This document shows positions 52,882-61,994 of a DNA stretch of 64,000 nt, one piece after another (position 1 is the stretch's first letter; every line of letters begins with the position of its first letter). Location: the IMG/VR virus record IMGVR_UViG_3300024502_000013, positions 1-64,000 of that record. One strand, 5' to 3'. Below the pieces are notes generated by a model. That model ran no database searches, was not told the DNA's origin, and worked only from the letters and a program-made list of their open reading frames with translations. Both the position numbers and the translations under genes were made by a program. The DNA comes from a virus.

Positions 52882-53108
52882 TGAAAGCCTGGTTCACTAG
52901 TTTATTGGCGGATGGCCATAACGGTTCAGTAAGCAGCAAAAGAGTCATAACTTTTGTTGCTTTTGGACTTTGCTCTCTATCTTTTGTATGTGAGATGTTC
53001 CTAAATAAACAAGTATCTGCACAAACATTCGATTCAATGATGTATATCGTTATTGCAGGTCTAGGATTCACTGCATCCGAAAAATTTACCAAAAAGGAAG
53101 AAAAATGA
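52881..53108 (+). CDS. Small membrane protein, holin candidate
   Basis: A 75-residue protein with two hydrophobic helices (about 22-40 and 52-66), charged ends and a Lys/Glu tail, the shape of a class II holin. It lies in the lysis region after the endolysin, which needs a holin. Assignment is by topology only. Confidence 0.5.
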   Translation: MKAWFTSLLADGHNGSVSSKRVITFVAFGLCSLSFVCEMFLNKQVSAQTFDSMMYIVIAGLGFTASEKFTKKEEK

Positions 53109-53302
53109 AACAATTAATTGCATTGTTGACACTTACTATTGCTGCCGGTGCATTTGCTGCTGAAGAAAAGAAAGTTTGTGTAGATAGAGTCGGTAAAGAT
53201 GGAAAAGTTGTTGTCGGTAAAGATGGTAAACCACAACAAGATTGCAAAGTAATCAAGATTCATAAGAAACTTGAGGGCACAGAAGTTCCTGTAAAGAAAT
53301 AA
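53105..53302 (+). CDS. Small secreted Lys-rich protein
   Basis: A 65-residue protein with a clear signal peptide (MKQLIALLTLTIAAGAFA, cut after AFA) and a short mature part VGKDGKVVVGKDGKPQQDC, built of GKDGK repeats with two Cys. ATGA overlap with the holin candidate. Unknown function. Confidence 0.6.
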   Translation: MKQLIALLTLTIAAGAFAAEEKKVCVDRVGKDGKVVVGKDGKPQQDCKVIKIHKKLEGTEVPVKK

Positions 53303-53303
53303 T

Positions 53304-53738
53304 ATGTCCGAACAAGATATCACACAATTAAAGGTAGATGTTGGCGTCCTGAAAACTCAGGTATCGTCCATTACTGTTTTGTGTGATAAAATGGACAAAG
53401 TTATTGAACGACTAACTGTAAGTCAAGAAAAAATTGTAGAACAGATTTATAACGATATGCGTCAAAGAGAAGAAGAAAAGGATGAAGATGTAAAAGAGAT
53501 TCATTCTAGGATTACTACCATTAGTAGGGAGTTGTCCGACAAGGTGGAACTTACCGAACGCAGACTAATGGAAGAAATCAAGGCATTACGCAAAGACATT
53601 GCCGAACACAACAAAAAAGAAGATACCGAAATACAAAAAATCCTGGAATGGAAATGGATGGCAGCCGGTGGTATTCTTGTTTTGGCATGGTTGATATCTC
53701 ACCTGAAAAGTGATATAATTACGAAATTGATTAACTGA
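53304..53738 (+). CDS. Coiled-coil tail-anchored membrane protein
   Basis: A 144-residue protein: long charged coiled coil (about 1-117) and one C-terminal hydrophobic helix (GGILVLAWLISHL). The topology recalls haemolysin-XhlA-type phage proteins. It carries the primase promoter in its end. Confidence 0.55.
   Translation: MSEQDITQLKVDVGVLKTQVSSITVLCDKMDKVIERLTVSQEKIVEQIYNDMRQREEEKDEDVKEIHSRITTISRELSDKVELTERRLMEEIKALRKDIAEHNKKEDTEIQKILEWKWMAAGGILVLAWLISHLKSDIITKLIN
53691..53719 (+). promoter_or_regulatory. Sigma70-type promoter for the primase
   Basis: TTGATA (53691-53696), 17 bases, TATAAT (53714-53719), inside the end of the coiled-coil gene. Leader of about 30 bases before the primase ATG. 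Confidence 0.75.
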
Positions 53739-53755
53739 TTGTCTTTGTTTTTGTT

Positions 53756-54778
53756 ATGTCCATTTATATTGATAGAACCTTCTTGTTGAGGGTATCTCCA
53801 AAACTTCCAAAATTCACACAGAAAAAAACGGATCTCTATAACTTCCGTTGTCCTATCTGTGGCGATTCATCCAAAAATAAAACAAAAGCCCGTGGCTACG
53901 TGTATGCCAAGAAGGGCAACTATTTCTTTATGTGCCACAATTGTGGTGCATCCATGTCCTTTTATAATTTCCTGGACAAAGTTGACTCCAGCTTACTTAA
54001 AGAGTACTCACTAGAGCGTTACAAGAACGGTGAAACCGGCCGTGACAACTACAAAAAACCTGATTTTGAAATCGTAAAGGATACACCTAAGTTTAAAACT
54101 AAATTGTCACTGCCATCCATACAATCGTTGCCAGATGGTCACTATGCAAAAGATTATGTCCTTAACCGGAAGATTCCTGCGATACACCACGGTTCGTTGT
54201 ATTATGCCGAGGATTTTAAGAAGTTTGTTGAAATTGATATGAAGATTGAAAAGGAGGGTTTAAAAGAGAACGATCCTCGTTTGGTCATTCCATTCTATGA
54301 TGAGAATAAAAATCTCGTAGCCTTCCAAGGTCGTGCATTGGGTGAATCCAAGTTACGATACATAACAGTGAAGATGCAAGATGACAACATCAAACTCTTT
54401 GGACTTGATAGGATCGACCTTGGTGATGAAGAAACTAAAGTGTATGTCACTGAGGGACCAATTGATTCCTTGTTCTTGGAGAACGCCGTGGCCACGGCAG
54501 ACGCAACTCTTACCAAAGCCGCAAACTATATTGACAAATCAAAAATAGTTTTGATTTACGATAACGAACCAAGAAATAAAGATATTTGTCGTCACATGGA
54601 AAAAGCCATTGAGGAACATTATCTTATTGTCATCTGGCCAGAAATGATTGAGGAAAAAGATATTAATGAAATGATTTTGTCTGGTTTTTCACCGGACGAA
54701 ATTCAAGATATTATAAGTAAAAATACATTCCAAAATTTGAGAGCGAAAATAGAATTTATAAACTGGAAAAAGGTGTGA
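53756..54778 (+). CDS. 61: DNA primase gp61
   Basis: Makes RNA primers for lagging strands with gp41. The 340-residue protein (T4: 342) has an N-terminal zinc finger CPICGD (near 34) and CHNCG (near 62), then the Toprim domain with VTEGPIDSLFLENA near 229 and IYDNEPRNKD near 262. Start as indicated by T4 length; no Shine-Dalgarno is obvious. Confidence 0.93.
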   Translation: MSIYIDRTFLLRVSPKLPKFTQKKTDLYNFRCPICGDSSKNKTKARGYVYAKKGNYFFMCHNCGASMSFYNFLDKVDSSLLKEYSLERYKNGETGRDNYKKPDFEIVKDTPKFKTKLSLPSIQSLPDGHYAKDYVLNRKIPAIHHGSLYYAEDFKKFVEIDMKIEKEGLKENDPRLVIPFYDENKNLVAFQGRALGESKLRYITVKMQDDNIKLFGLDRIDLGDEETKVYVTEGPIDSLFLENAVATADATLTKAANYIDKSKIVLIYDNEPRNKDICRHMEKAIEEHYLIVIWPEMIEEKDINEMILSGFSPDEIQDIISKNTFQNLRAKIEFINWKKV

Positions 54779-54779
54779 A

Positions 54780-55436
54780 ATGACTGTTAGATTAATTAAT
54801 TATTCTCAGGACCCTGAGGGTCGCAATCTATTGGAACAAATTGCATATTGTGCAAGAGTATCCAACCCAGCAAATCAAGACAACACAGACACAGCAGAAA
54901 AGCTTGTTCGTTATTTGATTAAAAATCAACATTGGTCACCACTTGAAATGGTGAGTGTATGTTTAGAGATTGAAACGACAAGAGATATTGCTCGTCAGAT
55001 TCTAAGGCATCGTTCATTTTCATTCCAAGAGTTCTCACAGCGTTATGCTGTTGCGGATTTAGGATATGAGTTGAAGGAGTGTCGCCTACAAGACACAAAG
55101 AATCGACAGAACAGTATTTCAATTAGTGGTACTGATGAAGAACGTCGATTGGCGTATCAGTGGGAGAATATGCAAAAGAATATTCACAAGATTACACATG
55201 ATACTTACAATTGGGCAATTGAACATGGTATTGCAAAAGAACAAGCACGAGCTGTTTTACCTGAAGGTATTACAGTATCAAGAATGTATATGAATGGAAC
55301 ACTACGTTCATGGGTTCACTATATACAACTCCGTTCGGGTAATGGTACACAAAAAGAACATCAACAAATTGCTTTGAGGTGTGCTGATGCCATCGAACCT
55401 ATCTTTCCTATGATTAAGGAGTTCATCAATGTATGA
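54780..55436 (+). CDS. thyX: Flavin-dependent thymidylate synthase ThyX
   Basis: Methylates dUMP to dTMP using folate, FAD and NADPH. The 218-residue protein has the ThyX motif RHRSFSFQEFSQRYA near 80, plus the C-terminal LRSWVHYIQLR and QIALRCADA. It complements the dCMP deaminase at 18373. Overlaps the next gene by 8 bases. Confidence 0.95.
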   Translation: MTVRLINYSQDPEGRNLLEQIAYCARVSNPANQDNTDTAEKLVRYLIKNQHWSPLEMVSVCLEIETTRDIARQILRHRSFSFQEFSQRYAVADLGYELKECRLQDTKNRQNSISISGTDEERRLAYQWENMQKNIHKITHDTYNWAIEHGIAKEQARAVLPEGITVSRMYMNGTLRSWVHYIQLRSGNGTQKEHQQIALRCADAIEPIFPMIKEFINV

Positions 55437-55779
55437 TGACGTTGTAAAATTTATTGAGGCGTGTGAACAGGAAAGAAACGGTCAGAACGCAGTACTATAT
55501 AAGAAACTCATTCGTGAAGAATTTGATGAATTCATTCGTGATTATCTTTCCAATGATGAAGTGGGGCAATTAGACGGTTGCATGGATATGATTTGGGTGA
55601 TATTGGGTTATTGTTACATGAAAGGTTATGATGTGAACGGTGCATGGGATGAAGTTGCTCGTTCTAATCTTTCTAAAATTGATCCAGTGACCGGTAAAGT
55701 AAACAAGCGTGCAGATGGTAAAGTGTTGAAGCCTGAAGGTTGGACACCACCTAATCTGGAACCATTCGTAAAAAAATAA
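55429..55779 (+). CDS. MazG-like nucleotide pyrophosphohydrolase
   Basis: A 116-residue helical protein with the metal site KKLIREEFDEF near 24 and DGCMDMIWVILGYCYMKG near 46, as in MazG/PRA-PH-type phage proteins. MazG-like enzymes of cyanophages were first thought to act on ppGpp and later found to prefer deoxynucleotides. Here it is between ThyX and ribonucleotide reductase. Confidence 0.82.
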   Translation: MYDDVVKFIEACEQERNGQNAVLYKKLIREEFDEFIRDYLSNDEVGQLDGCMDMIWVILGYCYMKGYDVNGAWDEVARSNLSKIDPVTGKVNKRADGKVLKPEGWTPPNLEPFVKK

Positions 55780-55792
55780 TAAGGTAAAGAAA

Positions 55793-57604
55793 ATGGAATA
55801 TCTTGGGATTAATATAGATTTAGAGAGAGATAAATTATTCGATGAGTTGGGTATCAAAAGACTTAAAGAATCATATATGCGAGAAGATGAAGAATCTCCA
55901 CAACATCGTTTTGCGTTTGTTTCGAAACAGTTTGGAAGTAATCCTGCTCACACTCAGCGTTTGTATGATTACAGCAGTAAGCATTGGCTTTCTTATTCTA
56001 CTCCCATTTTATCTTTTGGCCGTTCTAAGCGTGGGATGCCTATCTCTTGTTTCCTTAATTTTATTGAAGACACAGCGGAGGGACTAGTTGACAATCTTAG
56101 TGAAACTAATTGGCTTTCTATGCTTGGCGGCGGTGTGGGCATTGGTTTCGGCATACGTTCTTCTGATGATAAATCAACAGGAGTCATGCCACACCTCAAA
56201 ATCTACGATGCGAGTTCTTTGGCTTATCGTCAAGGCCGCACTCGCCGTGGCAGTTATGCTGCTTACCTTGATATATCTCATCCTGATATTATCCCTTTTC
56301 TAGAAATGCGTAAACCAACAGGCGACCAAAATATGCGTTGTCTGAATCTACACCATGGAGTGAATATTCCAGATTCATTCATGGAAATAATCGAGCGTTG
56401 CATGATTGACAAAAACGCAAACGATGATTGGGAATTAAAAGATCCACATTCAGGTGAAGTGCGTGAAGTTGTATCTGCTAAGATGTTGTGGGAGAAATTA
56501 ATGGACCTGCGTATGCACACAGGTGAACCATACATCCATTTTATTGATACAAGCAATCGTATGTTGCCACAATGGTTGAAAGACAAAGGTTTGAAAGTAC
56601 ATCAATCAAATCTATGTTCGGAAATTATTTTGCCGACAGATGAAAATCGTACTGCTGTATGTTGTCTTTCATCATTAAACTTGGAAACATATGATGAGTG
56701 GAAGAATGATACACTTTTTCTACGTGACGTAGCAGAAATGCTTGATAACGTGTTGCAATATTTCATTGACAATGCTCCTGACTATATTGCTCGTGCCAAA
56801 TATTCTGCTATGCGTGAACGTTCTATTGGCGTTGGCGCTTTGGGTTTCCATGCTTATCTCCAACGAAAAGGTGTGGCTTTCGAATCTGCAATTGCAAAAT
56901 CAATCAACAATCAAATCTTTAGAACAATAAGAAAGGGATTAGATGAAGCAAATGTTCAACTCGGTCTGGAACGTGGCGAAGCACCCGATGCTGTGGGCAC
57001 TGGTTTCCGTTTTAGTCATCTTATGGCTATTGCTCCAAATGCTTCTTCGTCTATCATATTGGGAAATACTAGCCCTAGTGTTGAGCCTTGGCGTGCTAAT
57101 GCATACCGTCAGGACACTTTATCGGGCTCATATCTAAACAAGAACCGTTATCTTGATAAAGTCATTATGAATTATCTTGCACCAGATGGCACACCATTAA
57201 CACCAAAAGGTGAAGATGAGTATCAACAAATTTGGTCGAGTATCATTGCTAACGATGGTTCAGTTCAACATTTAGAGTGGATGAGTGAAATTGATAAAGA
57301 AGTCTTTAAAACATCCATGGAAATTGACCAGCGTTGGGTGATTGAACATGCTGCTGACCGTCAACAATACATTGACCAGGCACAAAGCCTAAATGTATTC
57401 TTTAGACCAGACAGCCATGTTAAGTATATTCATGCCGTACACTTTATGGCATGGAAAAAAGGATTAAAGACACTTTATTACTGCCGTAGTGAAAAATTGG
57501 CTAAGGCTGATAAAGTATCAAAGAGGATTGAGCGTGAAGTCATTAAAGAATTAGATATGACACAGATTGCTCAAGGAAACGATTGTATTGCTTGTGAGGG
57601 TTAA
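55793..57604 (+). CDS. nrdA: Ribonucleotide reductase large subunit NrdA
   Basis: Class Ia-type catalytic subunit. The 603-residue protein is much shorter than T4's (754) because the N-terminal ATP cone is absent, as in marine relatives, so it should lack dATP overall inhibition. Visible: PISCFLNFIEDTAEG (first active Cys), NLCSEI near 276 (radical site), ERSIGVGALGFHAYLQ near 342 and a C-terminal CIACEG thiol pair for reduction by the thioredoxin encoded at 58240. Confidence 0.95.
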   Translation: MEYLGINIDLERDKLFDELGIKRLKESYMREDEESPQHRFAFVSKQFGSNPAHTQRLYDYSSKHWLSYSTPILSFGRSKRGMPISCFLNFIEDTAEGLVDNLSETNWLSMLGGGVGIGFGIRSSDDKSTGVMPHLKIYDASSLAYRQGRTRRGSYAAYLDISHPDIIPFLEMRKPTGDQNMRCLNLHHGVNIPDSFMEIIERCMIDKNANDDWELKDPHSGEVREVVSAKMLWEKLMDLRMHTGEPYIHFIDTSNRMLPQWLKDKGLKVHQSNLCSEIILPTDENRTAVCCLSSLNLETYDEWKNDTLFLRDVAEMLDNVLQYFIDNAPDYIARAKYSAMRERSIGVGALGFHAYLQRKGVAFESAIAKSINNQIFRTIRKGLDEANVQLGLERGEAPDAVGTGFRFSHLMAIAPNASSSIILGNTSPSVEPWRANAYRQDTLSGSYLNKNRYLDKVIMNYLAPDGTPLTPKGEDEYQQIWSSIIANDGSVQHLEWMSEIDKEVFKTSMEIDQRWVIEHAADRQQYIDQAQSLNVFFRPDSHVKYIHAVHFMAWKKGLKTLYYCRSEKLAKADKVSKRIEREVIKELDMTQIAQGNDCIACEG

Positions 57605-58243
57605 ATGGCTCATATAATTGCCAACTTACCTCCAGTTAGGTGTTTTATTAGAAAAGAATTCCTATATGATTTTCAAAAGGGATTTGGTGAATTGGTTCCT
57701 TGTTGGTGGATAAGTATCAAATCAATAAGAGGTCAAGCTTTTCGTATAGAATCATATCTGAATGAATATGGTGCTTTATATGATAAATTACCAATTAGTG
57801 CATATTGTTGGAAACCAATTGAAGGTGAACCACTGTCTTTGGACTATTTGCAACTATGGGATAGTTTGAGTTATGATATAACTGTTTTGAAAAAATCACA
57901 GTTACAATCAATGAGGTGCAAATTTAAATTAAAAGATGGTGGTTGGATGTATGGTGAATATATGTTTACTGTAGATTCTGCACATCCAGATTTTAATATA
58001 TTGGATACAGGATTTTCAGAAGAAATTGAGGACCACAAATCCTATAATTTCATTAAATGTGATAACGGCCAATTCGCTGCACAACCAAACAATAGATTAA
58101 TCATATTTGAACCATCAAGCAATCCAAAAGAATTGAAAATGCCTGATTTTAAAGTATCAACAAAAAGATGGTCAGTTGAAACTAATGCAAAATGGTCTTT
58201 AGGTGACACTGACACAGTAATGTATGAAAGAGAGAACAAATGA
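57605..58243 (+). CDS. Conserved protein of unknown function between nrdA and thioredoxin
   Basis: A 212-residue protein rich in Trp, Tyr and beta strands (CWWISIKSIRGQAFRIESYL, WMYGEYMFTVDSAHPDFN). It begins one base after the nrdA stop and overlaps the thioredoxin gene. I recall similar proteins at this place in other T4-like marine phages but no function. Confidence 0.55.
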   Translation: MAHIIANLPPVRCFIRKEFLYDFQKGFGELVPCWWISIKSIRGQAFRIESYLNEYGALYDKLPISAYCWKPIEGEPLSLDYLQLWDSLSYDITVLKKSQLQSMRCKFKLKDGGWMYGEYMFTVDSAHPDFNILDTGFSEEIEDHKSYNFIKCDNGQFAAQPNNRLIIFEPSSNPKELKMPDFKVSTKRWSVETNAKWSLGDTDTVMYERENK

Positions 58244-58485
58244 AAGTTATTAGATTTACCGCATCGTGGTGTCAACCATGTAAAATGTTAGAAAAGAATT
58301 TACAGTCAATTAAAACAAACATTCCTATTGAAGTTGTTGATATTGATGAAAATACAGAAGCTGCTATGAATTTTGGTATACGTAGTGTACCAACTCTGGT
58401 GATGTTGGACGAAAATTACAACATTTTGAAAAAACAAACTGGTGTGCAGTCATTAAAACAATTAGAGGAATGGTTCAATGATTAA
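58240..58485 (+). CDS. Thioredoxin
   Basis: An 81-residue single-domain redox protein with SWCQPCKML near 9-17 (C-x-x-C) and the cis-proline SVPTLV near 50. Close in size to T4 thioredoxin (NrdC, 87). It reduces ribonucleotide reductase; overlaps on both sides. Confidence 0.93.
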   Translation: MKVIRFTASWCQPCKMLEKNLQSIKTNIPIEVVDIDENTEAAMNFGIRSVPTLVMLDENYNILKKQTGVQSLKQLEEWFND

Positions 58486-59464
58486 AAAACAAAATTATAA
58501 GTTAACTGACGAACGCAGTAGCTTTAAACCATTTGTATATCCTTGGGCATATGAAGCATGGTTGAAACATGAACAGATTCACTGGCTTCATACCGAAGTT
58601 CCTATGTTAGAAGATGAAAAAGACTGGAAAAGGAAATTAAGTAATGATGAAAAACAATTCCTTACGCACATTTTTAGGTTCTTTACTCAAGGTGATATTG
58701 ATGTGGCAGGCGGCTACGTTAGGAATTATCTACCTTATTTCCCACAGCCTGAGGTGAGAATGATGCTCATGGGTTTCGCTGCCCGTGAAGCATTGCATAT
58801 TGCTGCATATTCTCATTTGATTGAAACTCTTGGTCTGCCAGAAACAACATACAATGAATTCCTAGAGTATTCGGAGATGCGTGACAAACATGAATATGTT
58901 TTGGACATTGCATCAAACAATAGTACAAAAGAGAACACTGCACGCCATATCGCCGTGTTCAGTGCTTTTACTGAAGGTATGCAGTTGTTCTCCTCTTTCA
59001 TTATGTTGTTAAATTTCCCACGTAACGGAAAGATGAAGGGCATGGGTCAGATTGTTACTTGGTCTATTGTTGATGAAACAATGCACGCCGAGAACATGAT
59101 GAAATTATTTAAAACATATATAAATGAAAACCCGGAAATTTGGAATGATGAGTTGAAATCTTCAATCTATACCATTGCTGAAAGAATGGTGGAGTTAGAA
59201 GACAAGTTTATTGATTTGGCGTTTGGTGTAACTGAAATGGAAAGACTAACAAAAGAAGATGTTAAGAAATACATTCGTTACATTGCTGACCGTAGATTGA
59301 TTGGGCTTGGTATGAAGGGTATTTTTAAAGTTAAGCGCAATCCATTACCATGGGTTGAAGAAATGATTAATGCTCCAACACATACCAACTTCTTTGAGAA
59401 TCGTGCAACAGACTACGCAAAAGGTGCTCAGCAAGGAACTTGGGGTGATGTTTGGGCTCATTAA
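58478..59464 (+). CDS. nrdB: Ribonucleotide reductase small subunit NrdB
   Basis: The diiron-tyrosyl radical subunit. The 328-residue protein (T4: 388) shows ligand-bearing helices: EQIHWLHTEVPM near 28, FAAREALHIAAYSHLI near 98 and VDETMHAENMM near 197. Follows thioredoxin with an 8-base overlap. Confidence 0.95.
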   Translation: MIKKQNYKLTDERSSFKPFVYPWAYEAWLKHEQIHWLHTEVPMLEDEKDWKRKLSNDEKQFLTHIFRFFTQGDIDVAGGYVRNYLPYFPQPEVRMMLMGFAAREALHIAAYSHLIETLGLPETTYNEFLEYSEMRDKHEYVLDIASNNSTKENTARHIAVFSAFTEGMQLFSSFIMLLNFPRNGKMKGMGQIVTWSIVDETMHAENMMKLFKTYINENPEIWNDELKSSIYTIAERMVELEDKFIDLAFGVTEMERLTKEDVKKYIRYIADRRLIGLGMKGIFKVKRNPLPWVEEMINAPTHTNFFENRATDYAKGAQQGTWGDVWAH

Positions 59465-59473
59465 GGAGTCAAA

Positions 59474-59659
59474 ATGACCAAACTAGTTACTGGCGAATGC
59501 CTGAATTGTGAATCAAGTTATGAAGTTGCTTATGTAGAACAATTGGTGTCGCAAGAATTACCAGAACATTGCCCATTTTGTGGAGAACTCATCGAAGATA
59601 TACAAGAAGAATATATAGATGAGGATGAACAAGATGATGATGATTCAAAATGGGATTAA
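59474..59659 (+). CDS. Small zinc-ribbon protein
   Basis: A 61-residue protein with CLNC (near 9) and CPFC (near 33) as a zinc ribbon and an Asp/Glu-rich tail. GGAG ribosome site. Such mini zinc ribbons are common in T4-like phages next to nrdB; function unknown. Confidence 0.65.
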   Translation: MTKLVTGECLNCESSYEVAYVEQLVSQELPEHCPFCGELIEDIQEEYIDEDEQDDDDSKWD

Positions 59660-60057
59660 ACTGGACATATAATGACACTGAATTTACCGAGGAAATGATT
59701 GGTGATAACTATGGATTCGTCTATTGTATCACCAACACAACAAACGGAAAGAAGTACATAGGTAAGAAATTCTTTTACAGTTCCAAAACCAAACAAGTAA
59801 AAGGTAAGAAAAAACGTTACAAAGTTTTTTCAGACTGGCAAACTTACTATGGTAGCAATGAGGAATTGAAAAAAGATGTTATAATACACGGAAAGGAATG
59901 TTTCAAGCGAGAGATACTCCATTTGTGCCTATCCAAAGGTGCAGCAGGTTATCTTGAAGCAAAGGAACAATTTGTCAATGGTGTATTAGAAAGTGATGAG
60001 TATTACAATACCTGGATTATGGTAAGAGTGAGAAAATCGCATCTTAAAGGAATTTAA
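59650..60057 (+). CDS. GIY-YIG-fold putative endonuclease
   Basis: A 135-residue protein with YGFVYCITNTTNGKKYIGKK near 21-40, the GIY-YIG core, an Arg/Lys-rich insertion and CFKREIL then LEAKEQFVNG with the catalytic Glu. A stand-alone domain without DNA-binding modules; conserved in relatives at this place, so perhaps a resident phage nuclease rather than a recent homing element. Confidence 0.75.
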   Translation: MGLNWTYNDTEFTEEMIGDNYGFVYCITNTTNGKKYIGKKFFYSSKTKQVKGKKKRYKVFSDWQTYYGSNEELKKDVIIHGKECFKREILHLCLSKGAAGYLEAKEQFVNGVLESDEYYNTWIMVRVRKSHLKGI

Positions 60058-60413
60058 TGTTAGAAATTTTCAAACACATTGGAGATTATGATACAATCTT
60101 TTTTGTGCCACACCCGGAAGGTGATGACGACCAAGTGAAATTGGAAGTTGCACAATATAGAGAAAAGAGTGAAAAAGTTGGTGGTTCAGAAATGGGTGAT
60201 TTGTTCGATATCATCATTTTTCGTATGAATGAAGAATATGATATTGTGGACTTGGATAGATTCGATGGCATTCTAATTGATCCTAGAGAATATGTTACAA
60301 GAATGATTAAAGATGATTGGTATGGTATGATTACCAGGAAAACTACCACATCCGACAAACTGGCCAAGGACATATTTGCCAAATGGTCAAATTTGAGTTA
60401 TAATAACGAATAA
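60057..60413 (+). CDS. Conserved phage protein of unknown function
   Basis: A 118-residue protein: HIGDYDTIFFVPHPEGDDDQ, then FDIIIFRMNEEYDIVDLDRFDGILIDPREYV. Acidic, with alternating strands and helices. It overlaps the GIY-YIG gene by one base and carries the RNase H promoter in its end. Not recognised. Confidence 0.55.
   Translation: MLEIFKHIGDYDTIFFVPHPEGDDDQVKLEVAQYREKSEKVGGSEMGDLFDIIIFRMNEEYDIVDLDRFDGILIDPREYVTRMIKDDWYGMITRKTTTSDKLAKDIFAKWSNLSYNNE
60376..60404 (+). promoter_or_regulatory. Sigma70-type promoter for RNase H
   Basis: TTGCCA (60376-60381), 17 bases, TATAAT (60399-60404), inside the preceding gene's end. Confidence 0.75.
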
Positions 60414-60432
60414 CAACTTTTAATGATACATT

Positions 60433-61296
60433 ATGATTCTCGTTGATTTAAATCAAGTACTGTTGGCAGGCCTCATGGCTCAAATTGCCAACCAAAAGCC
60501 GAAACTCAAATTAGAAGAAGATTTGATTCGTCACATGGTTCTGAATATCATCAGAACTCACCTAAAGAACTTCCGCAAAGAATACGGTGAGGTTGTTCTG
60601 TGTGCTGACAACCGTAAATACTGGCGCAAGGAATTCTTCCCCTTCTACAAGGCACACCGCAAGAAAGCACGGGAGAAATCCGACCTTGATTGGCATCTTA
60701 TCTTTGATATGCTTGCCAAATTCAAAGTTGAACTCAAGGAAAACTTTCCATACAAAGTAATTGATGTTGAAGGTGCAGAAGCCGATGATATCATTGGTAC
60801 GCTTGCACCTCGAGCTGTCATGCATGAAGATGTATTGATTATTTCCAGTGATGGAGACTTTCTACAACTGCAAATGTATAATAACAAGTCACAACACAAA
60901 ATCAAACAATATAATCCTGCACAGAAGAAATTCCTTGTGTCAGAAGATCCGTTGAAAGAATTGAAAATGAAAATTATCAACGGAGATAAAGGTGACGGTA
61001 TTCCAAACATCATTTCTTCTGGTGATACATTCGTTACTGGCCAAAGGCAGAAACGTATGACTGAGCAAAAGATGGAGAAATACCTAAATGAAGAATATGT
61101 AAATTACGATACGATTGCAAACACAGGATTCGCACGTAATCAGGTACTAATCGACCTGAGAAACATACCAGGCGAAATAAAGACTAAAATCATAAATACC
61201 TATGAAGAAACAAAACCCGCATCTAAGGGAAAAATTTTAGATTACTTTATCGCAAACAAACTTAAAAACCTAATGGATGTTATTGAGGAATTTTGA
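60433..61296 (+). CDS. rnh: RNase H / 5' nuclease (T4 Rnh type)
   Basis: Removes RNA primers from lagging strands. The 287-residue protein (T4: 305) has the FEN-type metal centres: ILVDLNQVL near 2, FYKAHRKKAR near 71, VEGAEADDIIGTL near 116, ISSDGDFLQL near 137 and NGDKGDGIPNI near 183. One of the promoter-equipped replication genes. Confidence 0.93.
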   Translation: MILVDLNQVLLAGLMAQIANQKPKLKLEEDLIRHMVLNIIRTHLKNFRKEYGEVVLCADNRKYWRKEFFPFYKAHRKKAREKSDLDWHLIFDMLAKFKVELKENFPYKVIDVEGAEADDIIGTLAPRAVMHEDVLIISSDGDFLQLQMYNNKSQHKIKQYNPAQKKFLVSEDPLKELKMKIINGDKGDGIPNIISSGDTFVTGQRQKRMTEQKMEKYLNEEYVNYDTIANTGFARNQVLIDLRNIPGEIKTKIINTYEETKPASKGKILDYFIANKLKNLMDVIEEF

Positions 61297-61721
61297 TGAA
61301 ACCACTTTATGAAATTTTTGATGAATTTGAAGAAGCCAAAAATAAACAAGAACGAATGGCTGTAATTGGCAAATACCTTTCACATACATTAGTTGATGTT
61401 TTGAGGATGACATATCATCCCGACTATCAATGGAAAGTCAAAGAATTACCCGACAACTACAAAGTGCCAACAGATATTTTACCTGGCATCACATATGATG
61501 GTCTTAATGCACAATTACGCAGATTGTATATGTTTCAAGTCGGAAATCCAACAGCAGAAAATCTAACAGATAAAAGACGCAAAGAGCTTTTAATTCAAGT
61601 GTTGGAATCTATCGAACCCAGAGAAGCTGAAATCATTCTTGGAATTTTCCAGAAAGATTTGGGTGTTAAAGGCCTTGATTATAAATTTGTCAAGGCAGCA
61701 TTTCCTAATATGTTACCTTAA
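61296..61721 (+). CDS. Conserved T4-like phage protein (DUF6433-like)
   Basis: ATG 61296 overlaps the RNase H stop by one base and gives 141 residues. KPLYEIFDEFEEAKNKQERM at the start and REAEIILGIFQKDLGVKGL near the end are typical of a helical family in T4-like phages, name from memory. Unknown function. Confidence 0.6.
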   Translation: MKPLYEIFDEFEEAKNKQERMAVIGKYLSHTLVDVLRMTYHPDYQWKVKELPDNYKVPTDILPGITYDGLNAQLRRLYMFQVGNPTAENLTDKRRKELLIQVLESIEPREAEIILGIFQKDLGVKGLDYKFVKAAFPNMLP

Positions 61722-61733
61722 TAAGGAGTTTTT

Positions 61734-61916
61734 GTGTCTAAAGTTATGTCTAAGTTTCGTAAAGCTCGGGACTACGATGATGATGATTTTCTTGATAAAG
61801 AATATGATAAGAAAAAAGTACGCAAAAAGGATCAGCGTAAATTAAAGTATTATGATGACTATGAATCCTACTACGGTAGTCGTCAAAGTGCAAAGACACA
61901 AAAATACCGATACTGA
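61734..61916 (+). CDS. Small charged protein of unknown function
   Basis: A GTG start at 61734 behind AAGGAG gives 60 residues with alternating Asp- and Lys-rich runs and Tyr (RDYDDDDFLDKEYDKKK, YDDYESYYGS). Related peptides are common in marine T4-like phages. No function known. Confidence 0.55.
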   Translation: MSKVMSKFRKARDYDDDDFLDKEYDKKKVRKKDQRKLKYYDDYESYYGSRQSAKTQKYRY

Positions 61917-61940
61917 TGTTGTAGATACACAACAAATCAC

Positions 61941-61968
61941 TTGACAATATCTCCAGCTATGTTATAAT
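61941..61968 (+). promoter_or_regulatory. Consensus sigma70 promoter
   Basis: TTGACA (61941-61946), 16 bases, TATAAT (61963-61968). Drives the small genes 61995-62735 and the metalloprotease-vWA gene. Confidence 0.85.
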
Positions 61969-61994
61969 ACATTTTATTCGTTGGAGATATTGTT

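Noticed and set aside
56088-57137. Hydrophobic frames inside nrdA
   Set aside because: Leu-rich frames in a shifted register of a conserved gene are a common artefact; no start signals.
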